A stretch of 64,000 nt of DNA from Bacillota bacterium (GTDB taxonomy: Bacteria > Bacillota_I > Bacilli_A > Acholeplasmatales > Acholeplasmataceae). Position 1 is the stretch's first letter. The number at the start of each line of letters is the position of its first letter. Position numbers and translations under genes: made by a program. Positions 24,127-31,423 of this stretch are shown here, piece by piece. The notes under the pieces are model-generated. The model did not search any database and had not been told where the DNA came from. It was given only the letters and a program-made list of their open reading frames with translations. Where the stretch lies: the NCBI GenBank assembly GCA_018817915.1, contig JAHISX010000023.1:1-64000 (forward strand). The letters are read 5' to 3'.

Positions 24127-25044
24127 TTATTTGCGAGTTGTTTTCCCGAACAACGTATCACTAATCTTCCCTTCATAATTCTCTTTTCGTCTATTCATCT
24201 TGTGGATATAGATCTGTGTTGTTGCTGGGTCTTTGTGTCTAAGCAACTGTTGTGTGCTTTCAATGCCTGCGCCTTCCAGTAATGACAACGTTGCTGTCGT
24301 GTGTCTTAAGCTATGTGCAGAATATTTTGGACTATCGATGCCTATTTGTCGTAAGTATTCTTTAACTACAGCCCGAATTGATCTTGTTTGCATTCTCTCT
24401 CCGTAATTCGTATGACCATGATTAATGAATAGTGGTTTGAATTCATCGGAACGTTTGATTAAATATTCTTCAATTATTGCATATACTTGTGGTGATAATT
24501 TTACATAGGTATCCTTATCATCATGTCCTTTTCCCATTACGAATAATACCTGGGAATCTTCTATAAAATCGATATCCTCTGTATCAGATCTTTCAACTTC
24601 AATTGTTCTCATGCCAGTCGTAAGTAGTAAACTGATAAGAGCATAATTTCTAAGACCTATTACATCTTTTCTTGCGTAAATCTCAGCTCTATGTAAGAGC
24701 TTCTTTGAATCTACAACCGAGAGTGCTTCACGTTTAAAGTTCGATTCAATCTTCATTCCTTTTATACCCTCTGCGATATTGGGCCCATATCCTTCAATAT
24801 AAAACCATCGGTAGAAATTACGAATGACAACTATGTGTTTCTGTACTGAAGCTGCTTTTAGTCGGTTTTTAATGCGATCACGGTATTTCATGACATCATG
24901 CCTAGTTGGTAAGTTAGGAAGATTATCAATATATGAAACATACTCAAATAGAATCCTTTGGTAGCTTTCTTTCGTAGCTGGTTTAATGTCAATATAATTA
25001 ATATACTGAATGATTCTTTCTTTTAGTGATTCTTGAGTATTCAT
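24127..25044 (-). CDS. Tyrosine recombinase / phage integrase
   Basis: The 305-residue protein has an N-terminal SAM-like DNA-binding domain (TKESYQRILFEYVSYI) and a catalytic domain with the Arg in LLTTGMRTIEVERS, the HxxR in HSLRHTTATLSLLEGAG, a His in LLRHKDPATTQIY, and the Tyr nucleophile in IYIH. All catalytic residues are present. XerD-like length. It may be the integrase or a separate inversion/resolution enzyme, since two serine recombinases follow to the right. No att site can be assigned with certainty. Confidence 0.92.
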   Translation of the reverse strand: MNTQESLKERIIQYINYIDIKPATKESYQRILFEYVSYIDNLPNLPTRHDVMKYRDRIKNRLKAASVQKHIVVIRNFYRWFYIEGYGPNIAEGIKGMKIESNFKREALSVVDSKKLLHRAEIYARKDVIGLRNYALISLLLTTGMRTIEVERSDTEDIDFIEDSQVLFVMGKGHDDKDTYVKLSPQVYAIIEEYLIKRSDEFKPLFINHGHTNYGERMQTRSIRAVVKEYLRQIGIDSPKYSAHSLRHTTATLSLLEGAGIESTQQLLRHKDPATTQIYIHKMNRRKENYEGKISDTLFGKTTRK

Positions 25045-25062
25045 ATCATTACCATGGTCGCT

Positions 25063-25353
25063 TTAACTGCTGCTATTTAGATCATTATATTTATCTATAT
25101 ACTCCGACTCAAATTGCAACAATCTGTCAGCATCCATTTGAAGTGCCTTTGTCAATTTCAGTAGCATTGGTACTGGAAGTTTACTTCCTCTATTCCCATT
25201 TTCAAGTTGATAATAATAGTAATGAGTTACATCCAATTCCCTTGAAACCACTTCGACCGACAAACCAAGTTCTAACCTGCGTTCAAGCAAATAGAATCTA
25301 GGTAATGGTATCTTCTTCTTTTTGGATAATTTATTCATGTTTTCTACAAGCAA
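25063..25353 (-). CDS. XRE-family DNA-binding regulator
   Basis: The 96-residue protein contains an XRE/Cro-like helix-turn-helix (LELGLSVEVVSRELDVTHYYYYQLENGNRG, residues about 27-56). A TTG start at 25353 has an ideal AGGGAGG site seven bases away, whereas the downstream ATG is too far, so TTG is preferred. It is divergent from the plus-strand repressor at 25588 and together they look like the lysogeny switch pair. The unusual run of Tyr in the recognition helix is notable. Confidence 0.75.
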   Translation of the reverse strand: MLVENMNKLSKKKKIPLPRFYLLERRLELGLSVEVVSRELDVTHYYYYQLENGNRGSKLPVPMLLKLTKALQMDADRLLQFESEYIDKYNDLNSSS

Positions 25354-25425
25354 ATTTGTTTCCTCCCTTAGATGTGTTTTTGATGGTGCTTCTATTGTAT
25401 ATCAATTGTTTATAAGTGAAAATAT

Positions 25426-25455
25426 CTTATACCAAATAATTGTAACGAGAAACAA
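25426..25455 (-). promoter_or_regulatory. Probable promoter of the minus-strand XRE gene
   Basis: TTGTTT, 18-base spacer, TATAAG on the minus strand, upstream of the XRE gene. Confidence 0.4.
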
Positions 25456-25524
25456 ATAGAGTTTACAAATTGTATTTTAACCCTATATTTTACACATAAT
25501 TTTAAGTTAATGTATACAACAATA

Positions 25525-25554
25525 TTGACAACGCTACATTTGTTGTCATATAAT
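25525..25554 (+). promoter_or_regulatory. Strong promoter with internal operator of the repressor gene
   Basis: Consensus TTGACA and TATAAT with an 18-base spacer. A perfect inverted repeat, TGACAAC and GTTGTCA, spans 25526-25548, so a bound regulator would cover the spacer and -35. This looks like an autorepression site. Confidence 0.75.
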
Positions 25555-25587
25555 TGTGAGGAATATACAATGATGAAGGAGAATATC

Positions 25588-26184
25588 ATGCAAAGCTTAA
25601 ATACAACGGATGCATTTAACAAACTATTTATAAGCGAGAACTTAAAGAGACTAAGATTATCATATCACCTCTCAACAACTGAAGTCGGTAAGATTATCGG
25701 AAAAACTAGACAAGGTTATCTTAACTATGAAAACGGATCACGTGAGATTGGTATTTTTGATCTGATTACTTTATCTGGATATTATAACGTTTCAATTGAT
25801 GTTATCGTTGGGAACCCATTTACATTAAGAAATGAAAAATTGTTGGCTTTTAGAACATTTGAGTATGTTGAAAGTGAACTAAAAGAGGTTATGCCTATAA
25901 CAATTTCAACTGTTCATGATGATGTTATTTGTGTAAAGTATGATGATTTAAAGCTCGATTTCTTCTGGAAAACCAATACAAATCAAAAAGGTCACGATAT
26001 GATCTTCGAGTATTATAACAAACCTTATATATCGAAAGTTTTCTTTAATACAACTGGTGGTGGGCACTTCTATATTAATAATGAGCCTTTCTATTTTAAT
26101 AAAGCTCAAGCAGAAAGTATAGTATTCAAAGGTGTTTTTATGTCTGAGTTAATAAAGATCACAGACATTCCACACTTCTTTTAA
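25588..26184 (+). CDS. XRE-family phage repressor-like protein
   Basis: The ATG at 25588 (MQSLNTTDAF) follows an AAGGAG site, so the track's earlier start is dropped. The product of about 198 residues has an N-terminal helix-turn-helix (LRLSYHLSTTEVGKIIGKTRQGYLNYENG) and a longer C-terminal domain of unknown fold (aromatic, beta-rich). No peptidase S24 motif is evident, so it does not look like a LexA/CI self-cleaving repressor; antirepressor control by the neighbouring BRO protein is likelier. Promoter with operator lies directly upstream. Confidence 0.75.
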   Translation: MQSLNTTDAFNKLFISENLKRLRLSYHLSTTEVGKIIGKTRQGYLNYENGSREIGIFDLITLSGYYNVSIDVIVGNPFTLRNEKLLAFRTFEYVESELKEVMPITISTVHDDVICVKYDDLKLDFFWKTNTNQKGHDMIFEYYNKPYISKVFFNTTGGGHFYINNEPFYFNKAQAESIVFKGVFMSELIKITDIPHFF

Positions 26185-26288
26185 CGATTGTGCTTAAAGC
26201 TTATATATTTATAGATTAAAATTTGATATACTTGATTCCGGTAAGTTAGGAAATATCTATATGAACATTCTTTAATTTTATCCTTTCT

Positions 26289-26319
26289 AAAGGAGTTGCT
26301 TTCGAGCAACTTCTTTTTA
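26289..26319 (+). terminator. Terminator of the repressor gene
   Basis: AGTTGCT, loop TTCG, AGCAACT followed by T-rich sequence on the plus strand. Confidence 0.75.
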
Positions 26320-26343
26320 TTTTCATAAGAAAGGCATAAAAAT

Positions 26344-26487
26344 ATGGAACAAAATATTGAATTTCAACAAAAGAAAATGATGTTGGACGAATTGTATAAA
26401 GCTAAAAAAATTAGCGGTACTGAATGGTATGAAGCTCTATCAAAACTGATTGCTGAGTTTGACCTAGAGAAAGAAATAAACTCGTAA
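26344..26487 (+). CDS. Micro-ORF ahead of the serine recombinases (47 aa)
   Basis: An ORF too short for the track: ATG at 26344, AGAAAGG ribosome site, stop TAA at 26487. The product, MEQNIEFQQKKMMLDELY..., is amphipathic and helical. It sits directly upstream of the tandem recombinases and ends a few bases before the shared regulatory element at 26494. I do not recognise the family; a small recombination directionality or regulatory protein is possible. Confidence 0.55.
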   Translation: MEQNIEFQQKKMMLDELYKAKKISGTEWYEALSKLIAEFDLEKEINS

Positions 26488-26493
26488 TAAACT

Positions 26494-26538
26494 ACTTGCT
26501 ATTTATTGCTTTTTGAGTGATGTATATAGTAACGAAAA
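26494..26538 (+). promoter_or_regulatory. Shared 44-bp regulatory element, recombinase copy
   Basis: ACTTGCTATTTA, TTGC, GAGTGATGTATATAG and AGTAAC immediately before the recombinase ribosome site. It matches the element at 13557-13601 with few differences. Confidence 0.6.
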
Positions 26539-26549
26539 GGAGGTACATT

Positions 26550-28250
26550 ATGTTAGAAAAAAGAGTATTTGTCATGGAACCTGAGCAAGTGATTCATGAA
26601 GATTCTAATGGCATGCCAGTTCTAAAGTCAAAAAAGAGAGTTTGTGCATACGCCAGGGTTTCTACAGATTCAGATGATCAGCTAAATAGTTATCAGGCAC
26701 AGATAGATGAATTCACAAAAAAGATACAAGATAATGACGAATGGGAATTTATCAGGATGTATGCAGACGAAGGAATATCTGGAACTAGTATTAAGAAGCG
26801 TCCTGAATTCTTAAATATGATTGAGGATGCACGTGAAGGTAAAATCGATTTAATTCTTACAAAGTCATTATCCAGGTTTGCAAGAAATACTGTAGATACA
26901 TTAACAATTGTAAGAGAGTTAAGAAGTATTGGTGTTGAAGTATTCTTTGAAAAAGAAAACATTTATTCATCAGATACGAAAGTGGATTTTATGCTTACAA
27001 TCTTTTCTTCAATCGCCCAGGAAGAAGCAAGAAACATCAGCGAGAATGTGAAATGGGGATTTCAAAAGAGATTCAAAGAAGGAAAGGTTCACATTAACAC
27101 TAAACGATTCCTAGGATACGATAAAGATGATGATGGTAAAATAATCATCAATGAGGTTCAAGCTAAAACAGTGAGAATGATTTACGATATGTATATTGCA
27201 GGTTCATCGTTAAAAGAAATTGTTGAGTTTTTGACTGAAAATGAAATCCCAAATGGACGTGATGAGATTTTTTGGACTTCTGCTACTGTTAGCACAATCC
27301 TCACCAATGAAAAGTATTGTGGGGATGCTATTCTTCAAAAACGAGTAACCTTGGATTACCTCACACACAAATCAGTAAAAAACAATGGCCACGCTCCAAA
27401 GTACTACATCATGAACAATCATGAACCAATCATACCAAGAAAGAAATTCGAATTAGTTCAGAGTTTAAAAACCAAAAGAGGTAAAAAGAAAAGCACTTCA
27501 AATTATGGTAACAAATATGCGCTAAGCGGAATGGTTTATTGTGGAGAATGCGGTAAAGTGATGAACCGCCACTACTACAACTATAGAAAGCCAACTCAAA
27601 GGATTGTTTTATCCTGTAAAAACAGATACAAAGATCCTCACGTTTGCAGCAATAAGCCTGTTGATAACGATTTACTAGAAAGTGCGGTAATTGAATCAAT
27701 CCAAAAATTAAATCTACACAACCCTCAAATAGTTAAGGATACACTGAATCTTGTAAAAACAAGTCTAGATTCATCCTATATGGAAATGGAAATCAAGGAT
27801 ACACAAAAACAAATTAGCAATCTAGAAAGTGAAATTAAAGAAATCATTAACATCAATGTTGGTTCCATGGTAGAAAATACCGACTTTTATAAGGCAATTT
27901 ACAATGAAAAGAAAGCTTCCTTGATTCAACTGAAGGCAGATTTACAGAATAAAAAAAGCTTACTTATTGATCAGCATCTTCACGATGAACGGATTCAACA
28001 AATAAGCGAATTTCTAAAAGGTTATACATCTCTTAATAAAAATATCCTACTTGGGGTATACAAAGCGATCATTGCAGTTAGCCAAAATGAAGTAATCTTC
28101 GTAATGAGTGATTCCAAGCTTTCACAAAAAGAAATACAAGACAACATTGAAGTTTATAAATCTTTAAAAAGAATTGATAGTAACACAATCGTTAATTTCG
28201 ATTCAAAGCGATCAATCATTTATCATGTCGTCAAGCATGGAGGAAAGTAA
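26550..28250 (+). CDS. Large serine recombinase 1
   Basis: The ATG at 26550 has an AAAGGAGG site, so the upstream start in the track is dropped. The product of about 566 residues has the catalytic serine in VCAYARVSTDSDD, resolvase core SLSRFARNTVDTL, a recombinase domain ending in TNEKYCGDAILQKRV, a zinc ribbon (MVYCGECGKVM ... SCKNRYKDPHVC) and a coiled coil near residues 420-490. Such enzymes integrate phages and cassettes. It is followed after one base by a second enzyme of the same class. Confidence 0.93.
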   Translation: MLEKRVFVMEPEQVIHEDSNGMPVLKSKKRVCAYARVSTDSDDQLNSYQAQIDEFTKKIQDNDEWEFIRMYADEGISGTSIKKRPEFLNMIEDAREGKIDLILTKSLSRFARNTVDTLTIVRELRSIGVEVFFEKENIYSSDTKVDFMLTIFSSIAQEEARNISENVKWGFQKRFKEGKVHINTKRFLGYDKDDDGKIIINEVQAKTVRMIYDMYIAGSSLKEIVEFLTENEIPNGRDEIFWTSATVSTILTNEKYCGDAILQKRVTLDYLTHKSVKNNGHAPKYYIMNNHEPIIPRKKFELVQSLKTKRGKKKSTSNYGNKYALSGMVYCGECGKVMNRHYYNYRKPTQRIVLSCKNRYKDPHVCSNKPVDNDLLESAVIESIQKLNLHNPQIVKDTLNLVKTSLDSSYMEMEIKDTQKQISNLESEIKEIININVGSMVENTDFYKAIYNEKKASLIQLKADLQNKKSLLIDQHLHDERIQQISEFLKGYTSLNKNILLGVYKAIIAVSQNEVIFVMSDSKLSQKEIQDNIEVYKSLKRIDSNTIVNFDSKRSIIYHVVKHGGK

Positions 28251-28251
28251 G

Positions 28252-29904
28252 ATGAATGTTGTTGAACTGTTAAACGTAGATTTATACGAAAAGTCTTTAA
28301 AAAGAAAAAACGTTTGTGCATACGCAAGAGTATCAACTTCAAAAGATCTTCAAGAAACTTCATTTGACTTGCAGGTAGAAACTTATACACAAATGATACA
28401 AAGCAATCCTGAATGGAATTTTTCAGGAGTGTTTGCTGATGAAGGAAAAAGTGGAACTAGCCTGGATTACAGAGGTCAATTCAACTTAATGGTCGAAATT
28501 GCTAAATCAGGTAATATCGATATGATCATTACAAAGTCGGTTTCCAGGTTTGCAAGAAACACCATTGATTGCTTATCCATTATTCAAGAACTTAAAAAAC
28601 ATGGAACTGAAGTATGGTTTGAAAAAGAAAACTTATCTTCATTTGATCCAAAGATAGAGTTTGTCATTGCAGTAATGGCAGGCATGGCTGAAGAGGAATC
28701 TAGAAGCATAAGTGAAAATGTTAAATGGGGAGTACAGAAAAGATTTAGAGATGGAATTGTTCCAATGGTTACTTCTCATCTTCTTGGATATGACAGAGAT
28801 GAAAACAATGATGTGGTTATTAACAAAGAGGAAGCAAAAGTAATTAAGTTAATTTTCAAAATGTATTCAGAAGGGATATCACAAAGACTTATAGCTGAAC
28901 ATTTAAACACGCTCAATCTAAAAACTAAGTTTGGAAACAAACCATACTATGAAGGTGCGATTCGAGGAATCATAAATAACGAGCGATATACAGGAAACGC
29001 AATTCTTCAAAAATCAAAAAGAAAAAAAATAGGAGATCGTTCAGGCGAGAAAAACCAACTAACTCTGCCAAAATATTATGTAGAGAACTCTCACCCAGAA
29101 ATTATTTCTCAAAAACTTTTTGATGAGGTTCACGCTCTGAAGAATCAACGTATCCTAAAGTACAATCTCACTCTAGATAAAAAGCAGCTAAAGAAAATTG
29201 GAACGAATCGGTCGGAGTATGCTGAATTTATAGAATGTGCAATCTGTGGAAAGAATTATCATTACAGAATAAATAACATCAATACCATCTGGGAGAATAA
29301 AATCCTCAAATGTTCTTCAAACAAAATAAATAAAAAATGCGATAATGACGCACTATTTGTATCAACATTTGATAGAGTACTGCTTTCACACATAAACTGG
29401 ATTATTAAGAATAAAGACGACTTCTTAAATCGCCTGCGTGAGGCTTTAATGATTCATCCCGCTATCATTGAACTGAACTCGAGTTTGCAGCAGGCACAGG
29501 AAAAATTAGACGACTATGACACCAAGTTGAGAACACTCATGGTCTCAAATGATGAATTAGATAAACATGTACGAAGTGAAGTGATTTCACTCAAGAATGA
29601 AACTCAAATAGAACTAATAAAGCTAAAGAATAAGTTATTAACAACTCATAACATTCCATCAATCATTAAGAAAATGAAAATGATATTAAGCAAGTACAAA
29701 ACTCAAATTGATAAAATTTCGGATTTTCAATTTCGTGAGATTTTTACAAAAGCAAGAATATACAACCGTGACGATATAGAGTTGGTTATAGATCCTTTCA
29801 ATAGTTCAAATAAAAAATGCGTATACATATATCCAGCAATTTCTACTGAATACACGATACGCAAAAAAAACCACTTAGCAACAAGTTCAATTAAAGTCTT
29901 ATGA
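28252..29904 (+). CDS. Large serine recombinase 2
   Basis: The ATG at 28252 lies two bases after the stop of recombinase 1, with a GGAGGA site. The product of about 550 residues contains AYARVSTSKDLQE with catalytic Ser, SVSRFARNTIDCL, NNERYTGNAILQKSK, a zinc ribbon (IECAICGKNYHYR and KCSSNKINKKC), and a coiled coil. It is related to but clearly different from recombinase 1, as in CcrA/CcrB-type pairs of cassette elements. The two may act jointly. Confidence 0.93.
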   Translation: MNVVELLNVDLYEKSLKRKNVCAYARVSTSKDLQETSFDLQVETYTQMIQSNPEWNFSGVFADEGKSGTSLDYRGQFNLMVEIAKSGNIDMIITKSVSRFARNTIDCLSIIQELKKHGTEVWFEKENLSSFDPKIEFVIAVMAGMAEEESRSISENVKWGVQKRFRDGIVPMVTSHLLGYDRDENNDVVINKEEAKVIKLIFKMYSEGISQRLIAEHLNTLNLKTKFGNKPYYEGAIRGIINNERYTGNAILQKSKRKKIGDRSGEKNQLTLPKYYVENSHPEIISQKLFDEVHALKNQRILKYNLTLDKKQLKKIGTNRSEYAEFIECAICGKNYHYRINNINTIWENKILKCSSNKINKKCDNDALFVSTFDRVLLSHINWIIKNKDDFLNRLREALMIHPAIIELNSSLQQAQEKLDDYDTKLRTLMVSNDELDKHVRSEVISLKNETQIELIKLKNKLLTTHNIPSIIKKMKMILSKYKTQIDKISDFQFREIFTKARIYNRDDIELVIDPFNSSNKKCVYIYPAISTEYTIRKKNHLATSSIKVL

Positions 29905-29962
29905 GTTTGAAATTTTTTGTTGTATTAATAATTTTGTTTTTGATTCGAAGTGTAATATTTAT

Positions 29963-29991
29963 TTGACACATTGTATGAAATATGTTACACT
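29963..29991 (+). promoter_or_regulatory. Promoter of the membrane/HTH pair
   Basis: TTGACA, 17-base spacer, TACACT, then a GAGGTGAT ribosome site and the ATG at 30011. Confidence 0.75.
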
Positions 29992-30010
29992 TTTATTGAG
30001 GTGATTTAAT

Positions 30011-30445
30011 ATGAGTTATAGAGCAAAATTAGCACTAATTAATAGTGGAATATGGATTGTGATGTTTGTGTTCTTTTCTATTAGTTTTTTTTCAAGTACC
30101 TATCCTGAGGTTTTACCTTTATCTAATTACAGAACTACAACTGTAATATTATTTGCGATTCCAAGTATTACCAATATGATTATTTTGTTTTTTCAACTTA
30201 AACACGAAAAAACAGATGAGCGAAATAAAAAGATTGAATCTATTAGTTCTAGTGTTGCTGCGATTACTCTAATGTCGATTGTATTTATAGCAAGTATGAC
30301 TTTGCACATTGTTTATAATGGTACTGGGTTCGTACCAAGTTCATGGCTTTGGTATGTTGGGTTTGGAGCTGTCTTCATTACATTTATAGTTTTAAACCTT
30401 AGTTATGTTATTGTATCTTTAAAAGGGACTGGTTATGAAAGTTAA
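30011..30445 (+). CDS. Four-helix membrane protein paired with an HTH regulator
   Basis: The 144-residue protein has four hydrophobic segments (about 9-30, 43-63, 78-100 and 110-135) and a short cytosolic loop rich in Lys/Glu after the second one. It overlaps the next gene by 11 bases. Pairs of a small membrane protein and an XRE regulator of this kind are common in Firmicutes and in mobile elements (tentatively DUF2178-like). Strong promoter upstream. Function unknown. It may belong to the element or the chromosome. Confidence 0.7.
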   Translation: MSYRAKLALINSGIWIVMFVFFSISFFSSTYPEVLPLSNYRTTTVILFAIPSITNMIILFFQLKHEKTDERNKKIESISSSVAAITLMSIVFIASMTLHIVYNGTGFVPSSWLWYVGFGAVFITFIVLNLSYVIVSLKGTGYES

Positions 30446-30653
30446 AGAGGTAACTAACAATATTAGAGATCTACGTTACAACGCAGATAATATGTCACAG
30501 CAACAACTATCAGAACTCGTAGGTTGCTCTAGGCAAACAATCAATGCGCTTGAAAAGAATCGATATTCACCTTCATTTGTACTGGTAAAGAAAATAGCCA
30601 TGGTATTTAATGTTTCCATTAACGAAGTGATTGAAATAGAATTTGATAAATAG
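30435..30653 (+). CDS. Small XRE-family regulator
   Basis: The 72-residue protein is a single helix-turn-helix domain: NIRDLRYNADNMSQQQLSELVGCSRQTINALEKNRYSPSFVL. It is translationally coupled to the membrane protein gene and ends before a hairpin terminator. Regulators of this YozG-like kind typically control the adjacent membrane protein gene. Confidence 0.85.
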   Translation: MKVKEVTNNIRDLRYNADNMSQQQLSELVGCSRQTINALEKNRYSPSFVLVKKIAMVFNVSINEVIEIEFDK

Positions 30654-30712
30654 AATCGATCCTTTCAGCGATTTTCGATTAAATATTTAGAGGTAAAACA
30701 TTAAATGATTAA

Positions 30713-30737
30713 GATCATCGAAAGATGGTCTTTTTTT
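30713..30737 (+). terminator. Terminator after the membrane/HTH pair
   Basis: GATCATC, loop GAAA, GATGGTC and seven T (one G-U pair) on the plus strand. Confidence 0.8.
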
Positions 30738-30784
30738 CCGCTATATAGTAGGGTTTTAGGACACCTATTTTTTTAGAAAACTTC

Positions 30785-30843
30785 AAGTTCAAATCCCCTC
30801 GGGTTCACGAAAAACTCGAAAAAGCGAAAAGTTCAAATCCCCT
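30785..30843 (+). repeat. Two T-arm-like direct repeats in the intergenic junction
   Basis: AAGTTCAAATCCCCT occurs at 30785-30799 and 30829-30843. Its last 13 bases equal the T-arm of the tRNA-Ser at 31022, but in opposite orientation. It lies in a 368-base stretch (30654-31021) with no gene. It could be remnants of tRNA-targeted integration. Confidence 0.55.
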
Positions 30844-30934
30844 AAGACACTAAGTATAAATCAAAGTGTTTTCAACACCAAAAAAGTCCCAGAAATGATA
30901 GAAATATATTAAGTTTACAACTGAAATACCCATA

Positions 30935-31008
30935 AAAAGAAAAAAGTTTATCTCCACTTATTCGCTAAGTGGCGCGGTTAAGCCACTTTTTGAAACAGAA
31001 ATAAACTT
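30935..31008 (-). terminator. Compound terminator of the tRNA operon
   Basis: On the minus strand AAGTTTAT ... ATAAACTT encloses an inner perfect hairpin AAGTGGC/GCCACTT, and T-rich sequence follows. Downstream of tRNA-Ser. Confidence 0.7.
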
Positions 31009-31021
31009 GGTATAATCAGGG

Positions 31022-31110
31022 TGGCGGAGGAAAGGGGATTTGAACCCCTGCGCCTTTTACAGCCTACAAGCTTTCCAAGCGTGCCTCTTCAGCCCCTTGA
31101 GTATTCCTCC
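31022..31110 (-). tRNA. tRNA-Ser (GGA)
   Basis: Class II cloverleaf with acceptor GGAGGAA pairing to TTCCTCC, long variable arm, anticodon loop with GGA, T-arm GGGGTTCAAATCCCC, discriminator G and encoded CCA. Co-transcribed after tRNA-Arg. The ORF predicted across it on the plus strand is an artefact. Confidence 0.95.
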
Positions 31111-31116
31111 ATTTTA

Positions 31117-31194
31117 TGGTGCACCCGACATGAATCGAACATGCGGCCTCAACCTTCGGAGGGTTACGCTCTAATCCAACTGAGCTACGGGTGC
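31117..31194 (-). tRNA. tRNA-Arg (CCG)
   Basis: Acceptor GCACCCG/CGGGTGC, D-arm GCTCAGTTGGATTAGAGC, anticodon stem TAACC/GGTTG around CTCCGAA (anticodon CCG), T-arm with TTCGATT, discriminator A and encoded CCA. It is followed 6 bases later by tRNA-Ser. Confidence 0.95.
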
Positions 31195-31213
31195 ACATCT
31201 TGTCGCGATAATT

Positions 31214-31242
31214 ATTTTACCATGATAATTAACAAATGTCTA
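31214..31242 (-). promoter_or_regulatory. Promoter of the tRNA-Arg/tRNA-Ser operon
   Basis: On the minus strand TAGACA, 17-base spacer, TAAAAT, about 20 bases before tRNA-Arg. The rest of the gap up to 31423 holds no further recognisable element besides the RBS of the next gene. Confidence 0.75.
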
Positions 31243-31423
31243 ATCCTAAAAATGACATTATAATGACAGAAATCACATGTTTTGCGTGATTAGATAAAAG
31301 AATACAACTTCTTTCACATAATCGCCATCTATTTCTACATAATATCCCAACTTTATTGCTATTATGCTGATTATAGAATTAAATATAAGTAATCTAAACA
31401 AAACCACATGGAGGAGGACTCAC

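Larger units (their letters stand above)
1..29904. mobile_element. Prophage (Siphoviridae-like, HK97 fold), left end outside window
   Basis: A continuous block carries capsid, portal, protease, terminase, tail, replication, regulatory and recombinase genes in typical siphovirus order, almost all on the minus strand. The tail, tape-measure and lysis genes must lie left of position 1. The coordinates give the minimal extent: the last clearly mobile gene on the right is the second serine recombinase. The true right boundary probably falls between 29904 and the tRNA-Ser at 31022. Two accessory blocks with defence-like genes interrupt the phage gene order (7.7-11.4 kb and 15.6-21.7 kb). No exact attachment repeat can be fixed because the left end is missing. 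Confidence 0.9.

Noticed and set aside
25410-25622. Minus-strand ORF of 70 residues over the repressor promoter
   Set aside because: Antisense to a strong promoter and to the start of the repressor gene; no ribosome site and unusual composition.
31021-31263. Plus-strand ORF of 80 residues (MAEERGFEPLRLL...)
   Set aside because: It is the antisense reading of tRNA-Ser and tRNA-Arg.
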